A DNA stretch of 37,287 bases, from the IMG/VR virus record IMGVR_UViG_3300030110_000321, positions 1 through 37,287 of that record. One strand, written 5' to 3'. Positions 16,583 to 24,086 of this stretch are shown piece by piece. Positions within the stretch are counted from its first letter, which is position 1. Every line of letters begins with the position of its first letter. The notes beneath the pieces are model-generated. The model was not told where the DNA came from. It did no database searches and saw nothing but the letters and a program-made list of their open reading frames with translations. A program made the position numbers and the translations under genes. This DNA comes from a virus.

Positions 16583-16970
16583 AATCCATTAACTCATCTT
16601 TTTGTTGTACTGTAAAGTATTTAAACCCTTCCTTGTCGCACCATTGAGACATAGTTATTTTAGCACCTTTCCGTACTTTTTTAAAGGGGTCCGACAAAAC
16701 AAATATTAATTCGTCGTCGCAACAATCCCTAACTGATTTGTACTTTAGTGTGTCCCCCTGTCTAAAATAACCTTTGCACTCAATCATTTTGCCAGTTGGT
16801 TTGTGTACGAAGTCAGGCTTATAAGTCCTTTTGGTTATGTACGGAACGTCATAAGGTTCGTAAACAAAATCCTTCTTTGGATAAAGAGTGGCAAACGTCT
16901 TCTCAAGTCCGGATCTAAACATCTCTTTAAACGGTCCTTTTTTCTTTGATCTCAGATACTTTCGGTTCAT
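16563..16970 (-). CDS. T7 endonuclease I-like Holliday junction resolvase
   Basis: A 135-residue protein matching T7 gp3. FRSGLE (Glu23) corresponds to the T7 FRSGLE with Glu20, YKPDF (Asp53) to YTPDF with Asp55, and IECKG (Glu64, Lys66) to VETKG with Glu65/Lys67. The later SQWCDKEG matches the T7 EWCEKHG region. These PD-(D/E)XK residues bind the metals that cut branched DNA, resolving recombination and replication junctions before packaging and, in T7, helping to break down host DNA. The start at 16970 is supported by GAGGT seven bases upstream, although it overlaps the previous gene by 44 bp. Confidence 0.92.
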   Translation of the reverse strand: MNRKYLRSKKKGPFKEMFRSGLEKTFATLYPKKDFVYEPYDVPYITKRTYKPDFVHKPTGKMIECKGYFRQGDTLKYKSVRDCCDDELIFVLSDPFKKVRKGAKITMSQWCDKEGFKYFTVQQKDELMDYVTDDE

Positions 16971-17799
16971 TTTTTACCTCTATTAAAAAACGTGGACCTG
17001 TAGAGTAAGCGAATACTCGCAAGTCCGGATAGCATGATCTTTTGAACTGACAGTAAGAGCAGCCTACGGCGAGTTTCAGGTTCCCACTCTTTCCATCTGG
17101 CAATGGCTCGTAACAGGGTAAAGGCCGCTCTTCTACCCCTACCATCTTTTTTACGTGCCGTATCCTCTCAGCTATGTCTTCCTTCAGGACTTCATAAACA
17201 GGAGCCTGAGTGTCCTCCAAGTCGTACTGTAGGAAAGTCAAGTGTCCGTTCTGTTTGTCCATGGCAAGCCAACCAAACTTGGTTTCATTCTCAGAGTAGG
17301 CGTATGCCTTTATCTGGTCTATGTAACCAAAGGGATCGTCAAAGGCCAGTGATCCGTCCTTGAACTTCTTAAAACCGTAGGAGCTAGTTGACTTAACGTC
17401 AGTTACTATTCCGTCAATCCTACAGTCCATGTGACCCTTGATACCTTCAACCTCACATTCCTTTTGTTCGTCGGTGACTGTATGTCCTGCCATCCTAGTC
17501 AGGAACAACAGCATCTCCTCTATTAAGTGACCGTACAGAAACTTAACCAGCGTATGCGGTTCTATAGCTTCCTTGGCTACTCCCCGAAAATGGTTCCATA
17601 AGTATCTGTCTTCCCTACCTACGTTGGACAAGCGTAGTTTTCTAGCGTCAAAACCTCTGTTTACGAACTCTTTACGCATTAAGTCCTTCATGGCTTCACC
17701 AAAGCGTTCTATCTCCGCTTCAGCGTCCACTTCACTGTCAACACGTTTAGTCTTAACTAGTTTATATATGTCCTGTACTAATGTACTAATGTGTTTCAT
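16927..17799 (-). CDS. RecB/Cas4-like PD-(D/E)XK exonuclease with probable Fe-S cluster
   Basis: A 290-residue protein. Nuclease motifs: GHMDCRIDG (Asp125), TDVKS (Asp134, Lys136) and YIDQIKAYAY with the QxxxY motif starting at Gln162. Near the C-terminus are four cysteines, Cys229, Cys247, Cys250 and Cys256 (VGCSYCQFKRSC), in the CxxC plus C layout that holds a 4Fe-4S cluster in Cas4 and AddB nucleases. It probably resects DNA ends for recombination or host DNA degradation, filling the place of T7 gp6 exonuclease. It overlaps the neighbouring nuclease gene upstream by four bases. Substrate polarity cannot be read from sequence. Confidence 0.85.
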   Translation of the reverse strand: MKHISTLVQDIYKLVKTKRVDSEVDAEAEIERFGEAMKDLMRKEFVNRGFDARKLRLSNVGREDRYLWNHFRGVAKEAIEPHTLVKFLYGHLIEEMLLFLTRMAGHTVTDEQKECEVEGIKGHMDCRIDGIVTDVKSTSSYGFKKFKDGSLAFDDPFGYIDQIKAYAYSENETKFGWLAMDKQNGHLTFLQYDLEDTQAPVYEVLKEDIAERIRHVKKMVGVEERPLPCYEPLPDGKSGNLKLAVGCSYCQFKRSCYPDLRVFAYSTGPRFLIEVKNEPKVSEIKEKRTV

Positions 17800-18113
17800 A
17801 CTTTATGCCCTACAAAATGTAATTTTCTGTTTTTAGGATTAAAAGTTAGTATTTGTACTCCAAGTTTTTTCTGTAATGGAGTACGCATAGATTTATTAGC
17901 AAGAGCGTTTGGATACCTGTAGTCTCTACGGCCAGTTTTTACGTCAATAAGAACAATGTCTCCATTTTCACGATCAAAGGAAATCATATCCACAGGTCCA
18001 GTACACCCCGAGTTTTTAAAGACATCAAATCCTTGATCCCATAGATAAGTTATAGCGTAATGTTCCGCTATGTCTCCAAGCCTACTTGAATCTTTATTTT
18101 TAGTGGGTTTCAT
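17796..18113 (-). CDS. Small PD-(D/E)XK nuclease, resolvase-like
   Basis: A 105-residue protein with a compact nuclease core: SRLGDIAEHYAITYL (Glu17), GPVDMISFD (Asp42) and VLIDVKTGR (Asp57, Lys59). This is the order seen in archaeal Holliday junction resolvases and other small restriction-like nucleases. It starts 14 bases inside the polymerase gene and ends overlapping the Cas4-like gene, so it belongs to the replication operon. Since an endonuclease I homologue is also present, it may act on other branched structures or nick host DNA. The exact substrate is inferred. Confidence 0.8.
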   Translation of the reverse strand: MKPTKNKDSSRLGDIAEHYAITYLWDQGFDVFKNSGCTGPVDMISFDRENGDIVLIDVKTGRRDYRYPNALANKSMRTPLQKKLGVQILTFNPKNRKLHFVGHKV

Positions 18114-19815
18114 ACCAGTTATCTCCTATCTTGTATTCACCTGCTAAGGGACAGTTTAATTTAAAGTGATTACCAGCAGCCTCGATACAGCTAACCGCCA
18201 GCCTACCAAACTTCTCAGCTTGATCCGTCTTCACCTCCGTCTGTACTTCGTCATGGATGTTACCTACGAACCTGTAATCCAGTTTCCACTGTTTAGCGTA
18301 GTCGTCCAAGAGTAGTAAAGCCTGTTTCATAACTATGGCTCCAGCACTTTGCAGCAGGGTATTTAATGCGCTGTGCTGTGACCTAACGTGTACCAACCTA
18401 CCGTCCAAGCCAGTTACCATTTGTGGTCCATAAGAGATTTTGCTTTGTATTCTTTCTCTAAGTACTCCAAATGAGCGGAGATTGCTGCTAAAACGCTCTC
18501 TAAGGCTTTTACCTGCCCTTTGGTTGCCCCCAACCACTGATCCAAGCTTCGCATCTCCTGCCCCGTATAGAAGGGCATAGATAAAAGTTTTTGCTGTATC
18601 CCGTGATTCAAGTCCTGCAAGTCTTTGGTTTGTTGAATGTATGTCTCCGTTGACCACTTCATTTATGTATTCCTTGTCATTCATGTAGTGAGCCAACATG
18701 CGTAACTCAAGACCACTCGCATCAAAACCCACCAGTTTGTAGCCTTCACGGACGGACCAGCACTCCCTGCAATCCTTACCATAAGGACTGTAGGACGCAG
18801 GTACTTGAGCTAGATTAGGACTGTTATGAGTCATACGTCCTGTTACCGCTCCATTGCTGTTAACCTTACCGTGAACCCTGCCTGTAGTTGGTGAGACTGC
18901 ATCAATCCAGCTTTGAACCTGTGCAGTACGTTTCTGTACCATCAGGTACTCAGCAATTAATTTAGCCTCCGGTATGTCATTTATCTTTGACAGAGTTCCT
19001 TCGTCAACTATCGGTTGACCAGTTTCAGTAAAGCTACAGGGCTTCCACCCAAAGTACTGTAAGTACCTGCCTATCTGTTGTCTGGACCCTAAGTTAAACG
19101 GAGGAAACTCTATCCTGCTGAACGGTCCCTCAACAGAGTCCCAAGAATCTCCTAAGAATTTAAGACCTACTATTGAAAGAGAACCGTCCTTTTTAATCTT
19201 TGGTTGCACCTCCTTAACAAATACTGGTAACGGTAAAAAAGTCTTTTGAACTTTATCTTCAAGGCCAAGTTTTTTCTCCTTTAGTTCCGCAAGCAGCATG
19301 TAGGCTTTCTCTTCGTCCAGTTTCCAGCCATTGCGTACCTGCTCTTGTATAATAAATTGAACTTTGTGTTCTAAGTCTATGGATTCCTGAGAAAACTCAG
19401 ACAGTTCGTCAATCAACTTAAAATAAGTTTTTTCAGTGACCGCTACGTCCTGTATGCAATATTCCACCATCTCCTGTGAACACTGTGACCAATCATTGTA
19501 GTCTCCTTTTGGAAAGCCTAGTCTCTCACCCCATGAGCGTAAAGAATGACCACCTTCTCTCTGAGGATTAGCTAACCTAGACAACACTAAAGTGTCTATG
19601 ACCTTCTCAGGAGCTACAGAAACGTCCCATAGCGATTCTAAGACAGGGAGGTCATATCCTATTAGGTTTTGTCCTACAACCTTATCTGAGCCTTGTAGGA
19701 GGTCTAATAAGGTGTCCGGAGTATAATGAACTTTATAAGCTCCGTCATGGTTAGTAGCCACCATCCAGATTTTACTGGCATTTAAACCGTCTGTTTCTAT
19801 GTCCAAAAAAATCAA
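18100..19815 (-). CDS. DNA polymerase, family A (T7 gp5-like) with proofreading domain
   Basis: A 571-residue replicative polymerase. The exonuclease domain has DIETDGL (Asp5, Glu7), Asp55 (GYDLPVL) and Asp123 (YCIQDV). The polymerase domain has motif A FDASGLELRMLAHYMND (Asp365), motif B RDTAKTFIYALLYGAG (Arg405, Lys409, Tyr413) and motif C HDEV (His521, Asp522, Glu523). Tyr413 takes the place of E. coli Phe762, as in T7. The thumb insert before NLGSRQQIGRYL, where T7 has its thioredoxin-binding loop, looks shorter (about 45 against about 75 residues), which with a smaller exonuclease domain explains the size (T7 704). The ATG overlaps the primase-helicase stop by four bases. Confidence 0.95.
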   Translation of the reverse strand: MIFLDIETDGLNASKIWMVATNHDGAYKVHYTPDTLLDLLQGSDKVVGQNLIGYDLPVLESLWDVSVAPEKVIDTLVLSRLANPQREGGHSLRSWGERLGFPKGDYNDWSQCSQEMVEYCIQDVAVTEKTYFKLIDELSEFSQESIDLEHKVQFIIQEQVRNGWKLDEEKAYMLLAELKEKKLGLEDKVQKTFLPLPVFVKEVQPKIKKDGSLSIVGLKFLGDSWDSVEGPFSRIEFPPFNLGSRQQIGRYLQYFGWKPCSFTETGQPIVDEGTLSKINDIPEAKLIAEYLMVQKRTAQVQSWIDAVSPTTGRVHGKVNSNGAVTGRMTHNSPNLAQVPASYSPYGKDCRECWSVREGYKLVGFDASGLELRMLAHYMNDKEYINEVVNGDIHSTNQRLAGLESRDTAKTFIYALLYGAGDAKLGSVVGGNQRAGKSLRERFSSNLRSFGVLRERIQSKISYGPQMVTGLDGRLVHVRSQHSALNTLLQSAGAIVMKQALLLLDDYAKQWKLDYRFVGNIHDEVQTEVKTDQAEKFGRLAVSCIEAAGNHFKLNCPLAGEYKIGDNWYETH

Positions 19816-21479
19816 AACTGAGTCTCCATGTCGTTATTGGAAGGAGGACCAACTTCCGACATTCGGCCTGTAAACCTGTCGTACTTCAGATAACAGGCAG
19901 CACCAGTTAGACCTGCGTAACGATTCTTCAGGATTCTTACCGTAGTGGTATTCCTGTTTTCTTCGTCTTCGTCCTGTTGGTTACGCTCTAGGCCGATCAC
20001 CATGTCGGAAAGTTGGGCTATAGCCTGAGATCCCCGAAGTTCACTCAAGCTAATTCTTCCTCCGTCCTCATGCGGTTTGCCTTGTGTTCTCTTTAAGTGA
20101 GAAACCAAAAACAAACCTACACCTAACTCCTGAACCAGTGTTCTAAGTTTAGTCATAATCGCGTCAATAGCTCTGCGCTCATCGTCCGACTCCTGACTAC
20201 TGACAACTATAGATAGGTGGTCCAGTATGATCCATTTGCAATCCAAAGCCTTAGCCATGAATCGGACTCTGGAAAGTAGGTTATCCTCCGACGTTGATCC
20301 CCAATGGTCAAACAGGAAGTATCTTCCAGTTCCCATAGTGGCTTGCCAGTAAGGTTTAACCATCTCCTCATCAATTTCCTCCTCTAAGTGTAATGGACAG
20401 TCCGCAGCTATGGACATGATCCCCAACGCAGTCCTGCTAATGTCCTCCTCCAGTGCTAGGACTCCTATGTTGTCCTCCGTAGCGTTTAAAAGGTAGTACT
20501 CCAGCTCCCTGACTATCTGGGACTTACCCATGCCAGATCCCGACGTTATGGTGACTAACTCATAAGGTCTGAAACCTTTAGTGTAGTCATTGAGTCCATG
20601 CCACGGATAAAGTATGGATTTAACTTTCATCTTACCTGTGATGGCTTCCCATGTGTCAGTACCTGCGATAATACCGTCAGGTTGATAACATTTTGAGTTC
20701 CACCATGAGCTAGTGAAGTCCTTAACCTTACCGGCCTGTAACATCTCTCCAGCGTCCTTCATAGGAAGCTTGCATATCTTCAGCTTGTTAGGGCTAAATA
20801 TATCCTTGACGGAATCGACCGCAGTCTGTCCAGCTTTGTCACTGTCGAAACATAACACTACGTTGTCGTAGTTCTCTAGAAACTCTAGTTGTTCCTTAAC
20901 TTCCCTAACTGCTCCACCAGCTCCGGACCTAAGACTCACTACGTCCCATCTATTATCAAACATCTCAGAGACAGCTAGACAGTCTAACTCTCCTTCCGTG
21001 ACTGTGATAAACTTTCCTGATCCTTTACAAGTGTCCTGTCCAAACAAACCTACGTTTTCTGCGGACCCTGAGTAGGAAAAGGACTTATTTTTAATACTTT
21101 TTTTCTTATGGCCCTTGACTTCTCCAGTGTCAAGGTCTTTGTACGGATAAAAGTGATTATTTATCGTCCCTGTAGCGTCATATTGGATTGTAACACCAAA
21201 CTTTCGACAGGTATCATGAGATATTCTTCTGTCCGGTATGGCTGCTATGACTCCAAGTTCGTCCTCAGTAGTTAGTTTTTCATTTTTCATATGACCCCAC
21301 GCATTATCAGATTCTTTTGCAATTTTATTCCTAAATTCTACAAAGTCTGTGCTGTGTTCATGGTGTGTGCATCCTGCTGCGAAGCAATGCCCTGACCCGT
21401 TGCTATAACGGGCCAGAGCGTCACTAGATCCGCAGGACGGGCATGGTTCATGCCTGACAAACTTAGAATCCTTCTTCAA
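19812..21479 (-). CDS. Bifunctional primase-helicase (T7 gp4-like)
   Basis: A 555-residue fusion like T7 gp4 (566). The N-terminal zinc site has CPSC (Cys13, Cys16) and HCFAAGC (Cys32, Cys37), so the second pair is CX4C instead of T7's CX2C. TOPRIM primase: TEGELDC (Glu162) and FDSDKAG (Asp212, Asp214). The RecA-like hexameric helicase has SGSGMGKS Walker A (313-320), LALEE (about 341-345), WIILDHLS Walker B (Asp420), SHLKR (His461) and LKNRYAGLTG with an arginine-finger-like Arg520. It primes lagging strands and unwinds the fork with the neighbouring polymerase and SSB. It overlaps the SSB gene by 17 bp. Confidence 0.94.
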   Translation of the reverse strand: MKKDSKFVRHEPCPSCGSSDALARYSNGSGHCFAAGCTHHEHSTDFVEFRNKIAKESDNAWGHMKNEKLTTEDELGVIAAIPDRRISHDTCRKFGVTIQYDATGTINNHFYPYKDLDTGEVKGHKKKSIKNKSFSYSGSAENVGLFGQDTCKGSGKFITVTEGELDCLAVSEMFDNRWDVVSLRSGAGGAVREVKEQLEFLENYDNVVLCFDSDKAGQTAVDSVKDIFSPNKLKICKLPMKDAGEMLQAGKVKDFTSSWWNSKCYQPDGIIAGTDTWEAITGKMKVKSILYPWHGLNDYTKGFRPYELVTITSGSGMGKSQIVRELEYYLLNATEDNIGVLALEEDISRTALGIMSIAADCPLHLEEEIDEEMVKPYWQATMGTGRYFLFDHWGSTSEDNLLSRVRFMAKALDCKWIILDHLSIVVSSQESDDERRAIDAIMTKLRTLVQELGVGLFLVSHLKRTQGKPHEDGGRISLSELRGSQAIAQLSDMVIGLERNQQDEDEENRNTTTVRILKNRYAGLTGAACYLKYDRFTGRMSEVGPPSNNDMETQF

Positions 21480-21837
21480 TTCCGTCCCCAGATTCTTCGC
21501 CTAGCTCCAATACCCTAACCGCATTAAGGTACGTTGGTGTGGCGTGAACAGGGTGCGAGTCTCCTAGTTTGTACTGCACTCTAACCTTAGAACCTTTTGG
21601 TATGTTACCCATAAATGGTTCATCTTCGTTGTTAACAATCCTAACCGGAAACTTACTAGCAAACTTGCGTTGTGAAGTCCCTTCGTAGTCTTTAACTTTA
21701 ACACCCTCAGAGGATAGCTTTTCTGCCATGTCCTCTTCCAGTGATAAGGTTAAAGTGTATCTACCAGTGTCTTGACCTTGGTAGACTTCCGTTTTTTGTA
21801 GGTTTTGAAACGCTACAGTTCCTTCTAGTAATGGCAT
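21463..21837 (-). CDS. Single-stranded DNA-binding protein, T7 gp2.5-like
   Basis: A 124-residue protein with beta-rich OB-fold-like segments (RYTLTLSL, KFPVRIVN, SKVRVQYKLGD and LNAVRVLEL) and an acidic tail GEESGDGIEEGF. Ending in an acidic stretch with a terminal Phe is the hallmark of T7 gp2.5, whose tail contacts polymerase and helicase. Position directly before the primase-helicase agrees. The start is ATG at 21837 with AGGAG upstream. It follows a 163-bp AT-rich leader with a long inverted repeat, so it may have its own control. Confidence 0.8.
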   Translation of the reverse strand: MPLLEGTVAFQNLQKTEVYQGQDTGRYTLTLSLEEDMAEKLSSEGVKVKDYEGTSQRKFASKFPVRIVNNEDEPFMGNIPKGSKVRVQYKLGDSHPVHATPTYLNAVRVLELGEESGDGIEEGF

Positions 21838-21870
21838 ATGTGGTTCTCCTATATGTTACCATTGTTTATG

Positions 21871-21938
21871 CTATAGAATACTAAAGAATACTTAATATGA
21901 TGATTATGGTTATATAAAGTATCTTTAGTATACTATAG
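21871..21938 (-). promoter_or_regulatory. Long AT-rich inverted repeat in the SSB gene leader
   Basis: Arms at 21871-21893 and 21916-21938 are complementary except for one mismatch and one extra base; the loop is 22 bases. The left arm contains CTAAAGAATACT, whose complement AGTATTCTTTAG also occurs at 25071-25082 just after the rightward promoter. It could be an operator, a processing hairpin or part of an origin. No convincing -35/-10 pair is seen in this 163-bp gap (21838-22000). Confidence 0.6.
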
Positions 21939-21987
21939 AATAGTATAAGGCATAAATGTTACAGAATTATGACACAAACTAACTAAA

Positions 21988-22005
21988 TTGTTACAAATTG
22001 TTACA
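21988..22005 (-). promoter_or_regulatory. TGTAAC double motif, copy 2
   Basis: Read on the minus strand this is TGTAACAATTTGTAACAA, 17 of 18 identical to 24989-25006 on the plus strand. Each copy points along its own direction of transcription. A third half-copy (TGTAACATTT) is at 21954-21963. The element touches the stop codon of the gene ending at 22001. Confidence 0.5.
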
Positions 22006-22183
22006 GAAAGTCATCTAAGTTAACACTATCTGCCTCGTTAGGTATCTCTGAATCATACTCAATCAGAGTTTCGTTACTGACTTTGTAACAAGTGTTACAT
22101 AAGTCTAGAAAATTTCCTGTTAGTTTGTCCTTCCTAGCTAATTCCGTTTCCTCTAGTAGCTTGTTACATGCTTTACATCTCAT
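22001..22183 (-). CDS. Zinc-ribbon microprotein (60 residues)
   Basis: A small protein with CKAC near the N-terminus (Cys3, Cys6) and CNTC (Cys29, Cys32): MRCKACNKLLEETELARKDK, then LDLCNTCYKVS, then an acidic tail ending LDDFL. Two CxxC pairs some 22 residues apart should bind one zinc. I recall closely similar proteins in marine T4-like and podoviruses, all of unknown function. The ATG overlaps the preceding stop (TAATG). It may bind nucleic acid or a host protein. It is one of three tiny zinc ribbons in this early region. Confidence 0.75.
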   Translation of the reverse strand: MRCKACNKLLEETELARKDKLTGNFLDLCNTCYKVSNETLIEYDSEIPNEADSVNLDDFL

Positions 22184-22431
22184 TAGTGTATCTCCGTGTT
22201 TAAGTTCATTAGATCCCTATTAAAAACTAGATTGTGTTCTTTGTCTAGCTCTATGGCAGTCATATTGTTATAGACTGACTCCATTTGGTCCTTAGCTAAG
22301 CTTATCAAGTCCACCATCTTAATGATGTTCATATGGTATTCTATCAAGTCCTGAGTCTTTATCTGTCTCTCAACAAAGTCTTCCCCATCGTCGTCGGTTA
22401 CGTCTACATCATGGCTGTATTCGTCGCTCAT
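22183..22431 (-). CDS. Acidic early protein, unknown
   Basis: An 82-residue acidic protein: a Asp/Glu-rich N-terminus (VDVTDDDGEDF) followed by a mostly helical region (IEYHMNIIKMVDLISLAKDQ) and a C-terminus ending NLNTEIH. No motif is recognised. It overlaps the zinc-ribbon gene before it by 23 bp and the one after by one base (TAATG), so it belongs to the same early transcript. Acidity and early position are compatible with a DNA-mimic or host-inhibitor role, but nothing in the sequence proves that. Confidence 0.65.
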   Translation of the reverse strand: MSDEYSHDVDVTDDDGEDFVERQIKTQDLIEYHMNIIKMVDLISLAKDQMESVYNNMTAIELDKEHNLVFNRDLMNLNTEIH

Positions 22432-22567
22432 TGCGTTTTCTCCTGTTTTTTCGTTGTCTGGTTACATCCTTTAAGTCTAGGTAACAACTAGCGCATAGAG
22501 GCTCTGTGTAGTCTCTAAGAAATACCACAGAGTCCTCTGATTTACAACTAGAGCACCTAACTCTCAT
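22409..22567 (-). CDS. Zinc-ribbon microprotein (52 residues) with basic tail
   Basis: The ATG at 22567 opens a 52-residue frame beginning MRVRCSSCKSEDSVVF. It has Cys5/Cys8 and Cys25/Cys28 (PLCASCYLDL), a treble-clef or zinc-ribbon pattern, then a strongly basic tail (TRQRKNRRKRNERR). The basic tail suggests nucleic-acid binding. It overlaps both neighbours (11 and 23 bp), like other genes of this cluster. The Cys pattern and coupling make it credible, although it is short and overlapped. Confidence 0.7.
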   Translation of the reverse strand: MRVRCSSCKSEDSVVFLRDYTEPLCASCYLDLKDVTRQRKNRRKRNERRIQP

Positions 22568-22754
22568 CGTCCTGCCTCTGAAATCTCATAGTCCTACCTT
22601 CAGCAGCAAACAAAATCAAAGCTTTTCTATTGCCGTCAGTGTCTATTATCTCCACGTCGAAAGTATCCCAAGTAGTACCTACGGCCTCTACCGATCTACG
22701 TTTAACAATCACGTCCTGAACGTCGTGTATTGATTCTCTACTAAATGTACTCAT
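22557..22754 (-). CDS. Small early protein, unknown
   Basis: A 65-residue protein: a polar N-terminus (MSTFSRESIHDVQDVIVKRR) then alternating beta-prone segments (WDTFDVEIIDTDGNRKALIL) and a final MRFQRQDDES. It resembles a small beta-sheet domain. No metal or catalytic motif is present. It overlaps the next zinc-ribbon gene by 11 bp, and the gene before it ends one base upstream of its start. Function unknown. Confidence 0.65.
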   Translation of the reverse strand: MSTFSRESIHDVQDVIVKRRSVEAVGTTWDTFDVEIIDTDGNRKALILFAAEGRTMRFQRQDDES

Positions 22755-22755
22755 A

Positions 22756-23139
22756 TTAATCTATCCTTGCTATTTTAGTTTCTTTAGTTTCAGTGTCACG
22801 TATTGCTGTGACTCCATATTTGTAGACTATACATTCATATCTATTGCCTGTAAAGACAACTAATGGCTGTAATGGTTCTTCGTCCTTAAACTCTGAAATG
22901 TATTCGTTATTGTCTCCTAGTGTACCTTTCCATGGATTACTATGAAATCCTCCAAAACCATAACAACAATCAAATTCTTTTGTGAAGTCCTCTAGGTTAT
23001 CATATTCCAAGCGTAGGCAATCGTTAAAGAATGACGGAATTATGCCGCATCGTTGTTGCAATTGATCTATTGATAAGTCTTTAAACTTACAATTTGGATC
23101 ATAAGCTATGCCATTTATGTATGCTATGTTAATTCTCAT
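22756..23139 (-). CDS. Early protein of unknown function, Cys-containing
   Basis: The best start is ATG at 23139, with GAGGAG about nine bases upstream; the frame could open from TTG at 23175 but that would overlap the zinc-ribbon gene at 23142-23261. The 127-residue product starts MRINIAYINGIAYDPNCKF, contains several Cys residues (including DCCYGFGGFHSNPW) and a beta-rich C-terminal half (LVVFTGNRYECIVYKYG). I do not recognise the family. The start lies two bases past the previous stop. Confidence 0.65.
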   Translation of the reverse strand: MRINIAYINGIAYDPNCKFKDLSIDQLQQRCGIIPSFFNDCLRLEYDNLEDFTKEFDCCYGFGGFHSNPWKGTLGDNNEYISEFKDEEPLQPLVVFTGNRYECIVYKYGVTAIRDTETKETKIARID

Positions 23140-23141
23140 AT

Positions 23142-23261
23142 CTATATCTCCTCTGTGTATTCGCAATCGGGACAATAGTATAGGCCTTCTATGCCTACGT
23201 CACGCTCCTCTGGTTGTAGTTCTAAATCTTCCTCGCAAACTGGGCAAAATCTACTAGACAT
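23142..23261 (-). CDS. Zinc-ribbon microprotein (39 residues)
   Basis: The ATG at 23261 opens a 39-residue frame: MSSRFCPVCEEDLELQPEER, then YYCPDCEYTEEI. Cys6/Cys9 and Cys30/Cys33 form a minimal rubredoxin-like zinc knuckle. It sits between the gene starting at 23139 and the small gene ending at 23264, spaced by two bases on each side, which argues for a real gene. The GAGGAG near its 3' end serves as ribosome-binding site for the next gene. Confidence 0.7.
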   Translation of the reverse strand: MSSRFCPVCEEDLELQPEERDVGIEGLYYCPDCEYTEEI

Positions 23262-23263
23262 TG

Positions 23264-23389
23264 TTATAGTCCTAATTCAGTTTGTTTCTGGACAATGTAA
23301 TTATCTATGTCCGCGTCGTCCTCTAATCCTAAACGTAAAGCTTCCTCGTAAAGGTTCTCTATAAATTCCTCAGTGTATGGATTACTCAT
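23264..23389 (-). CDS. 41-residue acidic small protein
   Basis: The ATG at 23389 opens MSNPYTEEFIENLYEEALRL and ends VQKQTELGL. It is an acidic, amphipathic helix-like peptide. I recall similar short sequences in cyanophage early regions, without function. It fills the gap between the zinc-ribbon and GP88-like genes with minimal spacing. Low complexity and size limit certainty. Confidence 0.55.
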   Translation of the reverse strand: MSNPYTEEFIENLYEEALRLGLEDDADIDNYIVQKQTELGL

Positions 23390-23421
23390 TTTATGTTCCT
23401 CAATTTTTGCCCAGTATGAAC

Positions 23422-24057
23422 CTATGTTGCACTAGTTGCAATGATTTTTTTCATTTTATTACCATGTGCTACATAAGCGACTACAGGCACTGTTTTATCC
23501 CAACATGCTCTACACTTTCCGCATTTACCATTGTTATTGTACGCTGGGCATTTGTGATGCTTTGTTATCATGTCCTCTGGTACTATAGTGCTAGTTGTTA
23601 TACCTTTAATTGTTACACCTAACACAGAGTCACTGGACTTCCTGATAACTACATTGTCTAGAGATTCCATGGCATCTAGTATGCTAGTGAACTTTTTAAA
23701 TTTGTACATTCTAGTGGGTAACCAATGTTTAACCCATGGAGTCAATTTCATAATCTCTAGAATCTTTTCTGCTAGTTGTAGGGAGTACATGTCACCACTA
23801 TCAAACCAACGAAAGTATCTGTCCGTGTCTAGTTCGTCCACCATGTCCTGTACCCAGCTATCACGCTGCCAATCTTCTTTATTATCCTGTCTAGGTTTTT
23901 TTACGTTGGGCATATGATACATGCCAGTAGTCGCATAACATCCTTTACACGCTGGCACTAACTCACCATTGCTGTCCTTAGATGCTGGGCATGTTACTAG
24001 TGCCTCTAATGACCATGAGCGACATGGCATTTTAGATGTTTTAGATAATTTAATCAT
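23422..24057 (-). CDS. GP88-like Cys-rich phage protein
   Basis: A 211-residue protein starting MIKLSKTSKMPCRSWSLEAL. The N-terminal part with SKTSKMPCRSW, then Cys23, and ACKGCYATTGMYHMPNVK (Cys37, Cys40) matches the mycobacteriophage gene product 88 domain. A second cluster is near the end: CPAYNNNGKCGKCRAC (Cys170, Cys179, Cys182, Cys185). A metal or Fe-S site is likely, and a radical-SAM-like fold has been proposed for this family, which I cannot confirm here. It is the largest gene of the early leftward cluster. A stem-loop (24087-24112) lies in its 69-bp leader. Confidence 0.75.
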   Translation of the reverse strand: MIKLSKTSKMPCRSWSLEALVTCPASKDSNGELVPACKGCYATTGMYHMPNVKKPRQDNKEDWQRDSWVQDMVDELDTDRYFRWFDSGDMYSLQLAEKILEIMKLTPWVKHWLPTRMYKFKKFTSILDAMESLDNVVIRKSSDSVLGVTIKGITTSTIVPEDMITKHHKCPAYNNNGKCGKCRACWDKTVPVVAYVAHGNKMKKIIATSAT

Positions 24058-24086
24058 TCTCTACTCTGTTAGTTAATAGTTACACT

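Noticed and set aside
23140-23175. Upstream TTG start for the gene ending at 22756
   Set aside because: It would overlap the zinc-ribbon gene, whereas ATG at 23139 has GAGGAG at good distance.
23570-23917. Plus-strand open frame antisense to the GP88-like gene
   Set aside because: Ser/Leu-rich shadow of a well-supported minus-strand gene; wrong direction for this arm.
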